Below, piece after piece: positions 19,514 through 27,507 of a DNA stretch of 64,000 nucleotides; positions within the stretch are counted from its first letter, which is position 1; every line of letters starts with the position of its first letter. Under the pieces are notes generated by a model. That model saw only the letters and a program-made list of their open reading frames with translations. It did not search any database and had not been told where the DNA came from. Origin of the DNA: Brucella sp. BE17 (lineage in GTDB: Bacteria > Pseudomonadota > Alphaproteobacteria > Rhizobiales > Rhizobiaceae). The translations under genes and the position numbers were made by a program. The stretch lies in contig NZ_CP154468.1 of assembly GCF_039545455.1 (NCBI RefSeq), positions 1,226,001-1,290,000 on the forward strand, given 5' to 3'.

Positions 19514-20002
19514 TTGTCCATCATCAACGCCTGGAAACTGTGCACCAGCATGAAAGTCAGTGATGTCACCGATACGCTCAACCTGGCACTGGTTGGCTCA
19601 GGCTATTACGTGGTCAAGGTCGAGCATCGCCCCCGTCTGCTGTCGGACAACGGTTCGTGTTATGTCGCTTCCAACCTTGGTGAATGGCTGCAAAAATACA
19701 AGATCGATCAGGTCCATTGCGCGCCTGGGCAATTGCAGACGCAAGGGAAAATCGAACGCTGGCACCAGACGATCAAGAACCGCATCCTGCTCGAAAACTA
19801 CTTCTTCAAGGAGGACCTCGAAGCCCAGATCGCAACCTTCGTCGAGCATTGCAATTATCGCAGATGCCACGAGAGCCTCGACAATCTAACCCCGGCCTAC
19901 GTCTACTTCGGGCGCGGCCAAACCATTCTACTCGAACGCGAAAGGATTAAACGAAACACGATCGGACAGCGTCGCTTGAACCACCAGTCCAAAGCAGCTT
20001 AA
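19514..20002 (+). pseudogene. IS3-family OrfB transposase, 5'-truncated
   Basis: This is the C-terminal part (about 160 aa) of a DDE integrase-core transposase: KVSDVTDTLNLAL, then RLLSDNGSCYVASNLGEWL (second Asp), QTQGKIERWHQTIKNRILLENY (catalytic Glu region) and NYRRCHESLDNLTPAYVYFG. The first catalytic Asp and the whole N-terminus are missing, and CAPGQLQTQ replaces the usual Pro-rich turn. It begins within bases of the IS200 remnant, which suggests one insertion or deletion joined them. Confidence 0.8.
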
Positions 20003-20037
20003 ATCAAACCGCAAACAGAGCCGGAAACTCCAATCTT

Positions 20038-20373
20038 CTAAAGACAAACTTGTCTCAAATCATTCGACAACGGAGACGTTTCAGTCCGGCTGTAGCTTGC
20101 CTTTTTGCCGAACAGCTTTTTTGAACTGCTATGTGCTTCGAATTCGCTAATGTCCCGTGCTTCCGCTCTGGTTATCTTGTCGCTTGCTGAACGAGCCGCC
20201 TTTTCCTTGGTATCGACTTTCGAGCCTATGATAATGATATCGTGCGAACCGCTGGTGTCCGCAGGACCGCCTGCGTTAACACCGACGGAACCACCCACTG
20301 TAATGTCCGAACCCACATGGGTTTGCGAGCGATACGAAACTTCTGGTGACGTGGTTTTAGTCGTCTCCATCAC
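20038..20373 (-). pseudogene. Haemagglutinin-repeat (filamentous/CdiA-type) fragment
   Basis: This is a 111-codon open frame with the features of haemagglutinin-repeat proteins: a Gly/Val-rich strand repeat (VGSDITVGGSVGVNAGG) followed by an ISEFEAHSSSKKLFGKKASYSRTE segment, which resembles the serine/lysine linker repeats of filamentous adhesins and contact-dependent inhibition proteins. Such proteins are normally thousands of residues long, so this is a fragment with both ends lost. No secretion signal or toxin domain is present. Confidence 0.5.
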
Positions 20374-20424
20374 TCGGGAAGAAGGCCGACTGATGGACCT
20401 CTATCCTAAGGAGGTTATTTACAT

Positions 20425-20815
20425 TGAGGTGGTAAAGGAACGGGGCGATCAGCTCAAATTCCGTAAGGCAGAACTGACAGGGTTTCTTGCCTCTGCCGAT
20501 GAGCGCTCCATCCAAATATGGCGCTACAATATCGCAAACGCGTCCAGCAACTCTACGAGACACTACAGCACGATAGCGAAGACACGCGCATGGAAGCTGT
20601 CGATGCTATCCGTTCGCTCGTTGATGCAATCGTCCTCACACCAGCAGATGGCAGGATGGAGATCGACGTTCGCGGTGATCTGGCTGGCATTCTCGCCATA
20701 TCCGTAAACGCAAAAAAGCCCTTCGTTAAGAAGGGCTTGATGGATTTTCAGGGATCGTTGGTTGCGGGGGCACGCAACTACCGATACCGACATTCGCTCC
20801 AAATTGCCGTCTAAT
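20425..20815 (+). pseudogene. Serine recombinase (resolvase/invertase large family), C-terminal remnant
   Basis: The coiled-coil and C-terminal end of a large serine recombinase can be read across two frames: KERGDQLKFRKAELTGFLASAD in one, then ALHPNMALQYRKRVQQLYETLQ and RSLVDAIVLTPADGRMEIDVRGDLAGIL in the next. The ending GSLVAGARNYRYR is common in these recombinases. A frameshift lies near 20503. The catalytic resolvase domain is absent. It may mark an old element boundary. Confidence 0.7.
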
Positions 20816-20911
20816 CTGGGTGTAGTGGAGCGGACAAGGCCGTGTGGTTACTCCGCGCGGCTTCGTAAAAGAAGTTCAGGGATGACCATGAACATCGGCA
20901 CACATCGACCA

Positions 20912-21087
20912 GAAAGGAAAAGCCGTCACACTTCGCAGCGTGACGGCTTCCTGAACCTGACCAGCCGATACCTGATCGTGAGGCTTTTTCCCCTTACAGG
21001 ATGGCCACCTCGGGCGCCGCTCGGACCTGCACGTTGCCGTGCTTGATGTTTTGAGACCGTGAGGCATAGGCACGGTCTGTCTTGATG
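20912..21087 (-). ncRNA. Candidate small RNA with own promoter and terminator
   Basis: About 175 nt on the minus strand have the architecture of a stand-alone small RNA. A TTGACA box (21122-21117) and TATCTT (21099-21094) are spaced by exactly 17 bp. The expected start is near 21087. Inside lie a hairpin AGACCGTG/CACGGTCT and a small GCACG-GCAA-CGTGC tetraloop-type hairpin. A 10-bp perfect stem (AAGCCGTCAC/GTGACGGCTT at 20920-20949) followed by a T-rich tail ends it. Short open frames cross it, but none shows family features. It does not match the core of 4.5S, 6S or tmRNA that I know. It sits directly after the PRTase-like gene, on the same strand. Confidence 0.5.
20920..20949 (-). terminator. 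Terminator hairpin of the candidate small RNA
   Basis: The 10-bp perfect arms AAGCCGTCAC and GTGACGGCTT enclose a 10-nt loop. On the minus strand the stem is followed by TTCCTTTC, which gives a rho-independent terminator pattern. Confidence 0.65.
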
Positions 21088-21093
21088 GGTGGA

Positions 21094-21122
21094 AAGATAG
21101 CGTAACAAGCCTCAAATGTCAA
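21094..21122 (-). promoter_or_regulatory. Sigma-70-type promoter for the candidate small RNA
   Basis: TTGACA (perfect -35), a 17-bp spacer and TATCTT (-10) are read on the minus strand. The -35 box begins 4 nt beyond the stop codon of the phosphoribosyltransferase-like gene, so it cannot serve that gene. Confidence 0.6.
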
Positions 21123-21125
21123 TCA

Positions 21126-21866
21126 TCAGGAAGCGCGGACCGCGTTCAGGTCGCTCAACAGACACACCCCACGCTGGACGATCGCACCCTGCTCTCGCAG
21201 ACATTCCGCCACAGAGATAATAGATGTTCCCGACGACACAAGGTCGTCGATCAGCGCAATCCGCTGCCCTTCCAGGACGGGCACTTCTCCGCTTATGGTA
21301 AACGGCTGAAAGAAACGCCGCATCGGTTTGGCGACTTCCTTCATCTGGAAATCCGTGTCCCGCTTTGCCCTTCTCAGTTGGCCGAGTGCAGCTTTGAAGG
21401 CTCTTTCATCACGATCTTTCGCGAACTGCGGAAAGCCGGCATCGATAGCGTCCAGAACCTCACCGACCATCCGCTTGCGTAGAAAGCTCGATTCTACGAG
21501 CGGCAATCCCGACGCCTTCGACACTTGCTTCGCAAACGAACGACACAAGGGCTTACTCGACGGAACATCGACAAGGACATCTACGTCCAAATCGCCGACG
21601 AATGCTGTCAGGATCTCATCGGCGCGCTTGTAGAGCATCTGATGGTACATTGGCTGCATACGGTAGCCGTTCATCTCCTTGAGAGCATAGACTAGCGGAT
21701 TTCCATCACGGTCATGCCCCTTCGTAGTCTTGCGGCGGAAGACATATTGAAGCCGTAGCCCGTCTATCGCGCCCTCTGTCGGATTTCCTTCGGTGGAGGT
21801 ATCCACGAGTTCCTGATGGGAGTGATCGATAATCACCGTCTTATTGGCGTAAACGTTTATCCCCAA
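21126..21866 (-). CDS. Phosphoribosyltransferase-like protein
   Basis: This is a 246-aa protein with a C-terminal type I phosphoribosyltransferase signature. IALIDDLVSSGTSIISVAE near residue 210 matches the PRPP-binding loop (hydrophobics, Asp-Asp, Gly-Thr). The middle part (LVDVPSSKPLCRSFAKQVSKASGLPLV) resembles ComF/GntX-like proteins. The N-terminal 80 residues match nothing I recognise, and no zinc-finger Cys cluster of ComF is seen. The start is TTG 21866, close after GAGGG; an in-frame TGA lies just upstream at 21873-21875. The neighbours are the candidate small RNA and the trb operon. A nucleotide-salvage or regulatory role is possible, not shown. Confidence 0.7.
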   Translation of the reverse strand: MGINVYANKTVIIDHSHQELVDTSTEGNPTEGAIDGLRLQYVFRRKTTKGHDRDGNPLVYALKEMNGYRMQPMYHQMLYKRADEILTAFVGDLDVDVLVDVPSSKPLCRSFAKQVSKASGLPLVESSFLRKRMVGEVLDAIDAGFPQFAKDRDERAFKAALGQLRRAKRDTDFQMKEVAKPMRRFFQPFTISGEVPVLEGQRIALIDDLVSSGTSIISVAECLREQGAIVQRGVCLLSDLNAVRAS

Positions 21867-21993
21867 GAACCCTCAGCCCCCAGCCCTACTTAGGTAAACA
21901 GAACAGCACATCTGCCGCATGTGAATTCTTCGTTTATATGACCTCGCTCAGAGAAGCACATGCAAATGGTGCCTTGCGCGGCATCGCAGCGAA

Positions 21994-22215
21994 TTAGCTC
22001 CCCAGACGACGCGCCTTTGCGAACCCCCGATCTGTGGCGATGAAACGCTCCAGCATCGGCACGATGAGCCGGACGGGATCGGCTGCGGTCTGGCCGCTTT
22101 CGCGGGCCAGCACCTCGGCATAGGCGATAAGATCACGGTGGAGCGCGCCCGACAGTTCCACCGTCACTTTGACGGGTTTGTCCTCAACAAGCGGTCCGAG
22201 TTTCAGCTTCGTCAT
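21994..22215 (-). CDS. DUF2274 family protein at the end of the trb operon
   Basis: This is a small 73-aa protein (MTKLKLGPLVEDKPVKVTVELSG...). The pattern KPVKVTVELSGALHRDLIAYAEVL with a later LIVPMLERFIATDRGF is that of DUF2274 proteins, which regularly follow trbI in Trb-type integrative elements. The central part looks like a ribbon-helix-helix, so DNA binding is possible. ATG 22215 lies 2 nt after the trbI stop. The function is unknown. It is the last gene of the mating-pore operon. Confidence 0.75.
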   Translation of the reverse strand: MTKLKLGPLVEDKPVKVTVELSGALHRDLIAYAEVLARESGQTAADPVRLIVPMLERFIATDRGFAKARRLGS

Positions 22216-22217
22216 GG

Positions 22218-23351
22218 TCAGTTCCTGTAAGGTTCGAGTATGAGATCTCGGGTGACGATGACCCTGACCGGATAGCCCGGCCGGATGGTCAACGTTGGCG
22301 CGACCTGCAACTGGCGCTGGACGATCTGCTGTCCGGCCTGATTGATAGTGTCCTGCGCCCCGTCGCGGATGGCGCGGATCAGGCGATCCTCGTCGTCGGT
22401 CGCCAGTTCCGTGCCGATGCCGAGCAGAGTGGACAGGCCCGCCGCCTTCATCAGATCCCACCAGTGGTAATCGACGCCATCCTCCAGACCGGCATAGCCG
22501 GAAGCGTCAGCACCGGGCTGGCGCTCCAGAACGATGGAGCGGCCATTGGGCAGGATCAGGCGGTTCCAGACGAGCAGCACGCGGCGCTGGCCGAACTGCA
22601 CGCCGGCATCATATTGGCCGATGATGCGCGTGCCCTGCGGGATAAGCAGAAGCGAGCCGGTCGGGCTGTCATAGACATTTTCCGTGACCTGCGCGGTGAT
22701 CTGGCCAGGCAGATCGGAACGGATGCCGGTAATCATAGCAGCCGGGATTACGGCCCCAGCCTGAAGGATATAAGGCGAGGCTGGCGCCATGATCCGATCC
22801 ATGGCAACGGTCTGGCGATCCACCGGACCATTCAGAAATGCCGTGTGCCGGTCCTGCGTGGCGGGCTGACCGCCAAGGTCAAGGCCAGCGAGGCCCGGCA
22901 TATTGGAGCCAGGTATCGTTGCTGATCGCTGCCCCGACTGGAAGAACACGGTGCTAAGACGTGCCGCTTCTTCCTCGGCAAGACGGCGCTCCTCGGCAGG
23001 ATCGCGGGTTGGTGTTGCCATAGCGGGCGGCGTAACGGGTTGCCCCCTGTTCTGGGCGTCGAGGATTGGGCCGCCGAGGTCGCCCGGCAAAGCTGGTCCC
23101 AGGACGGGGCCGGTATAATCACGCGGCAGACCGGCCAGCCCGTCCGCTGTGGGGCGGTTCTCGGTTGAATAGAGTTCTTCGCCGCTGCCGCTCATGTCGC
23201 GGGTCTGGAGCGCATAGATCAGTGCGCCACCAATGCCGAGGAGCGCGATGGCGCCAACACCAGCCAGCATCTTGCGCGACAGGCGGGTGACACGCGGCGG
23301 CTCGGCGCGCAGGCGCATAGGAGGCGCGTTGGTGGTCGTCTCTTCGCTCAT
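22218..23351 (-). CDS. trbI: TrbI, VirB10-like type IV secretion protein
   Basis: This is a 377-aa core-channel subunit spanning from the inner to the outer membrane. It has a cytoplasmic N-terminus, one membrane helix near residues 30-50 (MLAGVGAIALLGIGGALIYAL), a Pro/Gln-rich linker and a C-terminal VirB10/TrbI domain (ILQAGAVIPAAMITGIRSDLPGQITAQVTENVYDS...LLIPQGTRIIGQYD). The start ATG overlaps the trbG stop (ATGA). Mating-pore function follows from the family and operon. Confidence 0.95.
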   Translation of the reverse strand: MSEETTTNAPPMRLRAEPPRVTRLSRKMLAGVGAIALLGIGGALIYALQTRDMSGSGEELYSTENRPTADGLAGLPRDYTGPVLGPALPGDLGGPILDAQNRGQPVTPPAMATPTRDPAEERRLAEEEAARLSTVFFQSGQRSATIPGSNMPGLAGLDLGGQPATQDRHTAFLNGPVDRQTVAMDRIMAPASPYILQAGAVIPAAMITGIRSDLPGQITAQVTENVYDSPTGSLLLIPQGTRIIGQYDAGVQFGQRRVLLVWNRLILPNGRSIVLERQPGADASGYAGLEDGVDYHWWDLMKAAGLSTLLGIGTELATDDEDRLIRAIRDGAQDTINQAGQQIVQRQLQVAPTLTIRPGYPVRVIVTRDLILEPYRN

Positions 23352-24361
23352 GACGGAGTCTCCCCGGTCTTTGCGGGCTGGGCCGCCTGCCTTTGTTCGA
23401 CGCGGACGATCCTGACGGTCTGCTGGCGATCACCGCTGCCAAGGCGCAGTTCGGCAACACCGAACAGGCGATCCACGATCAGGATGTTCTGGTGGATGCG
23501 GCTGTTGACGATCTGCGTTTCACCCTCGGAACCGATGACGAAGATTGGCGGCATCTCGCCCTGCACGATGCCGCGCGGGAAGACGACATAGACACGGCGG
23601 CCATCGTCGAAGACGGAGATGGGCCGCCACGGTGGCGTGTCTCCAGTCAGTCCGTAACGATAGTTACGGGCCGTCTCGACAGGGATGATGGGCGCGGCGG
23701 GAACGGCTACACGCTGACCAGCAGGTAGCGCGGGATAGGCCCAGGCCACAGCGGGCATATAGAGCGCCGCGCGGGCGCGAAGCTCAATGAGATAGACACG
23801 GCGATCCGTGCTGATGACAAGATTGGTGGAAATATCCTCACGGGTCGGTTTGACGAAGATATGGACGCGGCGGCTTGTACCCGATCCGCTTTCGGTATCG
23901 CCAATGATCCAGCGGGCGGTGTCGCCTGCCGCAATCGGTCCCGCGCCGGTCAGGCTTTCGCCCGGCTCCAGCGCGATTGTCGTGATCTGCCCCGGTGCGG
24001 TATAGACCTGAAACAGCGCCCCTTCCGACCAGGGGTAGATCTGGATGGCATTATAGTAGCCCTCACGCCGCGGCTCGACCCGGGCGGCGGCATTGGCGTT
24101 CTCGACGCGGCCAGTCGGCGTCGTGGCAACGGTCCCGCCGCGCGCCACAGTCCATGCCGGCGGCGTGTGCAAAGGCCGGGGCCGGTCATCGGCAACGGCT
24201 GCCGGCACGACGGGAAGCGCTGGCACATCGGCATCATAGCTGAACTGCGGGGTGCGGTTGGTTGCGCAGCCGGCGAGCATGGTGGCGGACAGCAACAAAG
24301 CAGCCAAAGCGGGTTTACGGAAAGCCGGGAACGCGGCTTTACGGATCATCGTGCGGGTCAT
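23348..24361 (-). CDS. trbG: TrbG, VirB9-like type IV secretion protein
   Basis: This is a 337-aa outer-membrane-ring subunit. A lipoprotein-type signal is visible (ALAALLLSATMLAGCATN, with LAGC lipobox). The VirB9/TrbG core follows, for example IQIYPWSEGALFQVYTAPGQITTIALEPGE near residue 100 and PWRPISVFDDGRRVYVVFP near residue 245. ATG 24361 overlaps the trbF stop; a frame extending 7 codons further lies inside trbF. Confidence 0.95.
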   Translation of the reverse strand: MTRTMIRKAAFPAFRKPALAALLLSATMLAGCATNRTPQFSYDADVPALPVVPAAVADDRPRPLHTPPAWTVARGGTVATTPTGRVENANAAARVEPRREGYYNAIQIYPWSEGALFQVYTAPGQITTIALEPGESLTGAGPIAAGDTARWIIGDTESGSGTSRRVHIFVKPTREDISTNLVISTDRRVYLIELRARAALYMPAVAWAYPALPAGQRVAVPAAPIIPVETARNYRYGLTGDTPPWRPISVFDDGRRVYVVFPRGIVQGEMPPIFVIGSEGETQIVNSRIHQNILIVDRLFGVAELRLGSGDRQQTVRIVRVEQRQAAQPAKTGETPS

Positions 24362-25047
24362 TGGCTCATCTCCCGCGACCATGAGATTGCGTTGACGTAG
24401 ATGCCGAGCGGATTGGCGCGCAGGCGATCCGCGTCGCGCGGGGTCTGAATCACGATGGTCAGGATCGCGGTCCAGCGTTCGGTCGTGGAGAGCTGGCCGT
24501 TCTCATAATGACGCTCCGTCCAGGCGACACGGAAGCTGTCATTCGAGGCGCGGATCACCGACGACACTTCAACCGCAATCTGCTGCCTGCCGACCTTGGT
24601 GAACGGATCATTGGCGCGGGCGTAATCATTGAGTGTTGCCGCACCTCGATCCGTGGTGAACTCGTAGGCGCGGAGCCAGTTCTGCCGCACGATGATGGCG
24701 TCGGACGGGATAGAGCGTGTCTGCTCGATGAAGCGGCCGAGATGAAACGCAATCTGGGGATCGGTCGGACGGTATTCAGCCACGGCGGGCGCAACGGCCT
24801 GCGACTGGCCGAGATTATCGACCTGCACTACCCAGGGCACCACAGTCCCACGCGCCGATTGCCAGACAAGGGCAGAGGCGAAACCGGCTGAGAGGATCAG
24901 CGAACCAAAGGCCATGATGCGCCAGTTCTTTGCCTGTACGCGAGCCGAGCCGATGCGTTCATCCCACGCTTGAGCAGCCTTCTGGTAAGGCGTCTCGGGT
25001 TCGGGCGATTTGCCGTAATGGGCCGATGGACGTTTGAAGATGTTCAT
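24358..25047 (-). CDS. trbF: TrbF, VirB8-like type IV secretion protein
   Basis: This is a 229-aa inner-membrane assembly factor. It has a short cytoplasmic start (MNIFKRPSAHYGKSPEPETPYQKAAQAWDERIGSA contains the TrbF NPY-type region), one membrane helix (IMAFGSLILSAGFASALVW) and a periplasmic NTF2-like domain ending NPLGIYVNAISWSREM. Overlaps at both ends with trbL and trbG show coupled translation. Confidence 0.95.
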   Translation of the reverse strand: MNIFKRPSAHYGKSPEPETPYQKAAQAWDERIGSARVQAKNWRIMAFGSLILSAGFASALVWQSARGTVVPWVVQVDNLGQSQAVAPAVAEYRPTDPQIAFHLGRFIEQTRSIPSDAIIVRQNWLRAYEFTTDRGAATLNDYARANDPFTKVGRQQIAVEVSSVIRASNDSFRVAWTERHYENGQLSTTERWTAILTIVIQTPRDADRLRANPLGIYVNAISWSREMSQ

Positions 25048-26411
25048 GAGCGGTCACTTTCAGAAAGATTGATGGAGGAGCCGCCGCCATGGCTGTCGCC
25101 GGAGCGCACGGCATGGGCGGCCATCGACGTGCCGTGACTGAGTGTCTGCTTGCGGTGCATCTGCTTTGCCCATGCCGGAGAGCCGCCAGCCTGCGCGGAG
25201 GGCGATGGGGCAGCGCTGGCGGCCTCGCTGGCGCCTCCGACGGCTCCAGCCGTGGAAGAGCCGCCAGTGACGCCGAAGCCGGCACGCGCTCCATCGGAAA
25301 AGCTGGACTTGACGCTTTCAGATGCCTTCGAGGCAGCACGTTTCAGGGGCGATGCGGCGGCGGAGCCTGCGGCACGGGCAACACCAACCAGACCCGAGGC
25401 AACACCGGCAGCGCCGGACTGGCCAAGCGAACCGACACTATAGGCGGCGCTCGCCGCACCTGCGGCGGCAGCACCACCCCGCACGGCAGCCGCTCCCCCA
25501 GAGAGCGCAGCTGCTCCTCCCTTCGCGGCCATGCCTGCGGCGGCACCCCCGGCAAGCATCATGCCGCCTGCGGCAAGGCCGGTTCCAACGGCAGCACCTG
25601 CGCCAAGCTGCGGGCCGCCTGAGACGAGACCGGAAGCGATACCGGGACCGAATATGCCGAGACCAAGAAGGGAGAGCGCGGCTAGCACGATCGCCATGGC
25701 ATCATCGATAGTCGGCGTCACACCGCCGAAGCCTGCCGTGAACTGTGAAAACAGCGTCGATCCGATGCCGATGATGACGGCCAGGACCAGCACCTTGATG
25801 CCGGAGGAAACGACATTGCCCAGAACGCGCTCAGCCATGAAGGCGGTCTTGCCGAAGAGGCCGAAGGGGATCAGCACAAAACCGGCCAGCGTGGTCAGCT
25901 TGAACTCGATCAGCGTGACGAAGAGCTGCACGGCCAGAATGAAGAAGGCGAGCAGCACCAACACCCAGGCAAACATCAGACAGGCGATCTGGATGAAGTT
26001 CTCGAAGAACGACCAGTAGCCCATCATGTCGGAGATGGATTCGAGCAACGGGCGACCAGCATCAAGGCCGGTCTGCGCCACCTTGCCGGGACGCAGCAGA
26101 TCGGCGGCGGAAAAGCCGGTGCCCGATCCCTTGAGGCCCAGACCGGCAAAACTGTTGAAGATGATCTGGGCGAGATTGTTCCAGTTGCCGATCAGATAGG
26201 CGAAGACACCAACGAAGAGCGTTTTCTTGACCAGCCGGGCGATGATGTCGTCATCCGCACCCCAAGACCAGAACAGTGCGGCCAGCGTCACGTCGATGAC
26301 GATCAACGTGGTGGCGATGAAGGCGACTTCCCCGCCAAGCAGACCGAAGCCGCTGTCAATATAGGAGGTGAATACGCCTAGAAACGAGTCGATGACGCCG
26401 GTGCCGCCCAT
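25044..26411 (-). CDS. trbL: TrbL, VirB6-like polytopic membrane protein
   Basis: This is a 455-aa inner-membrane channel component. There are at least five membrane helices in the first 270 residues (for example VAFIATTLIVIDVTLAALFW and MFAWVLVLLAFFILAVQLFVTLIEF). The long C-terminal tail is rich in Ala, Gly and Ser (MMLAGGAAAGMAAKGG...), normal for TrbL. It follows the trbK-like gene after a 3-nt gap. Confidence 0.94.
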   Translation of the reverse strand: MGGTGVIDSFLGVFTSYIDSGFGLLGGEVAFIATTLIVIDVTLAALFWSWGADDDIIARLVKKTLFVGVFAYLIGNWNNLAQIIFNSFAGLGLKGSGTGFSAADLLRPGKVAQTGLDAGRPLLESISDMMGYWSFFENFIQIACLMFAWVLVLLAFFILAVQLFVTLIEFKLTTLAGFVLIPFGLFGKTAFMAERVLGNVVSSGIKVLVLAVIIGIGSTLFSQFTAGFGGVTPTIDDAMAIVLAALSLLGLGIFGPGIASGLVSGGPQLGAGAAVGTGLAAGGMMLAGGAAAGMAAKGGAAALSGGAAAVRGGAAAAGAASAAYSVGSLGQSGAAGVASGLVGVARAAGSAAASPLKRAASKASESVKSSFSDGARAGFGVTGGSSTAGAVGGASEAASAAPSPSAQAGGSPAWAKQMHRKQTLSHGTSMAAHAVRSGDSHGGGSSINLSESDRS

Positions 26412-26414
26412 GGT

Positions 26415-26702
26415 TCACTCTCCCCCGTTCTGATGCGGGGCGGCGGGCACCGGCGTCCGGCCGAGAAAGCGGTCGCGGTTCTCGGCCCAGGTGGCGAGGC
26501 AACCGGGATCGTTCACGGCGGCCTCGCCTAACTGCTGGCAGTGGCGAAGGCTCTGGCGCAGCGGATCGGCAGAGGGCTGAAGCGATGGCGCAGGTCGGTT
26601 CTGCGCCGGATCATCTTCGCGGGTCATTTCGATCACCGTGGCGGTGATGGCGATAGCCACGAATATGATCGCGCCCAGCCGTGCCAGCATCTTGCCGTCC
26701 AT
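26415..26702 (-). CDS. trbK: TrbK-like entry-exclusion-type small protein
   Basis: This is a 95-aa protein with an N-terminal membrane helix (LGAIIFVAIAITATVIEM) and a short periplasmic tail with two Cys (HCQQLGEAAVNDPGCLATW). Size, position between trbJ and trbL and the HCQxLG...DPGCxxxW pattern fit the putative entry-exclusion TrbK of alphaproteobacterial trb operons. In that family it blocks redundant transfer between donor cells; this has not been shown for this subgroup. Confidence 0.85.
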   Translation of the reverse strand: MDGKMLARLGAIIFVAIAITATVIEMTREDDPAQNRPAPSLQPSADPLRQSLRHCQQLGEAAVNDPGCLATWAENRDRFLGRTPVPAAPHQNGGE

Positions 26703-26722
26703 GTCGCGCCCCTCCTGTCCGG

Positions 26723-27505
26723 TCAGTTGTTGCCGTTGCCGAACATCCGGGCATTGCCGGGCTGGTAGCCCGATCCCGGCGTGAGGAAGCGCTCGCGCTG
26801 AACGCGGCCCTGTTCGGCGGCGGTGGCCCGCTCGGCCTCGATCAGCGCTTCGGACCGACCATTGGCCGACATCAGCGCGATCAGGTCGGAAAGCTGCTGC
26901 GACTGGAGGGCGAGAAGCTGGTTGCCCGCCTGTGTTGCCTGCAAGGCGCCGGTGGCGTTCTGGCTCTGCCCGACCAAGGCGGACATCTCGGCGCGGTTGG
27001 TGTCGATATTGCCGACAACGCCAGCCTGCACGCGCATGGCATCCTGCAAACCGCCAACTGTGTTCTGCCAGCGCGAACGGGCATCTTCGACAAGCTGGGT
27101 ATCGGTGGCCGACAGCGAGACATTGCCGTATTTTTGGCTGAACATCTGATCGACGTTCTGCACGTCGAAGGCGATGTTTTGGGCCTGGCTCAGGAGCTGC
27201 TGCGTGCGCTGCACATTCTGCTGCAAGGTCTGGAGCGAGGAATATGGCAGGCTGGTAAGATTGCGAGCCTGATTGATGAGCATCTGCGCTTCGTTCTGAA
27301 GCGAGGTGATCTGGTTGTTGATCTGCTCCAGCGTTCGCGCGGCCGTGAGCAGGTTCTGGGCATAGTTGGTCGGGTCATAGACAATGCGGCCGAAGCCGAA
27401 CTGCGCATGGGCCGGACTGGTCAGCATGGGCGAGAGCGCAAGCGGTGCGACAAGCATGGTTGCCGCCATGAGCATGGCCCGCGAACGGGAAAGACGGATC
27501 GTCAT
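26723..27505 (-). CDS. trbJ: TrbJ, VirB5-like secreted pilus-tip/adhesion protein
   Basis: This is a 260-aa protein with a Sec signal (RAMLMAATMLVAPLALSPMLTSPAHA, cut before QFGFG). The mature part, FGFGRIVYDPTNYAQNLLTAARTLEQINNQITSLQNEAQML, is the diagnostic TrbJ start, followed by long Gln-rich coiled coil. I chose ATG 27505, preceded by AAAAGGAG; the 22 upstream codons belong to the end of trbE. Confidence 0.94.
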   Translation of the reverse strand: MTIRLSRSRAMLMAATMLVAPLALSPMLTSPAHAQFGFGRIVYDPTNYAQNLLTAARTLEQINNQITSLQNEAQMLINQARNLTSLPYSSLQTLQQNVQRTQQLLSQAQNIAFDVQNVDQMFSQKYGNVSLSATDTQLVEDARSRWQNTVGGLQDAMRVQAGVVGNIDTNRAEMSALVGQSQNATGALQATQAGNQLLALQSQQLSDLIALMSANGRSEALIEAERATAAEQGRVQRERFLTPGSGYQPGNARMFGNGNN

Positions 27506-27507
27506 AG

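Noticed and set aside
20912..21087. 4.5S (SRP) RNA
   Set aside because: A CAGGTCCG stretch is present but the conserved GGAAG...AGCAGCC core does not follow.
20912..21866. PRTase-like gene plus structured RNA as a retron
   Set aside because: Retrons need a reverse transcriptase; none is encoded in the window near this pair.
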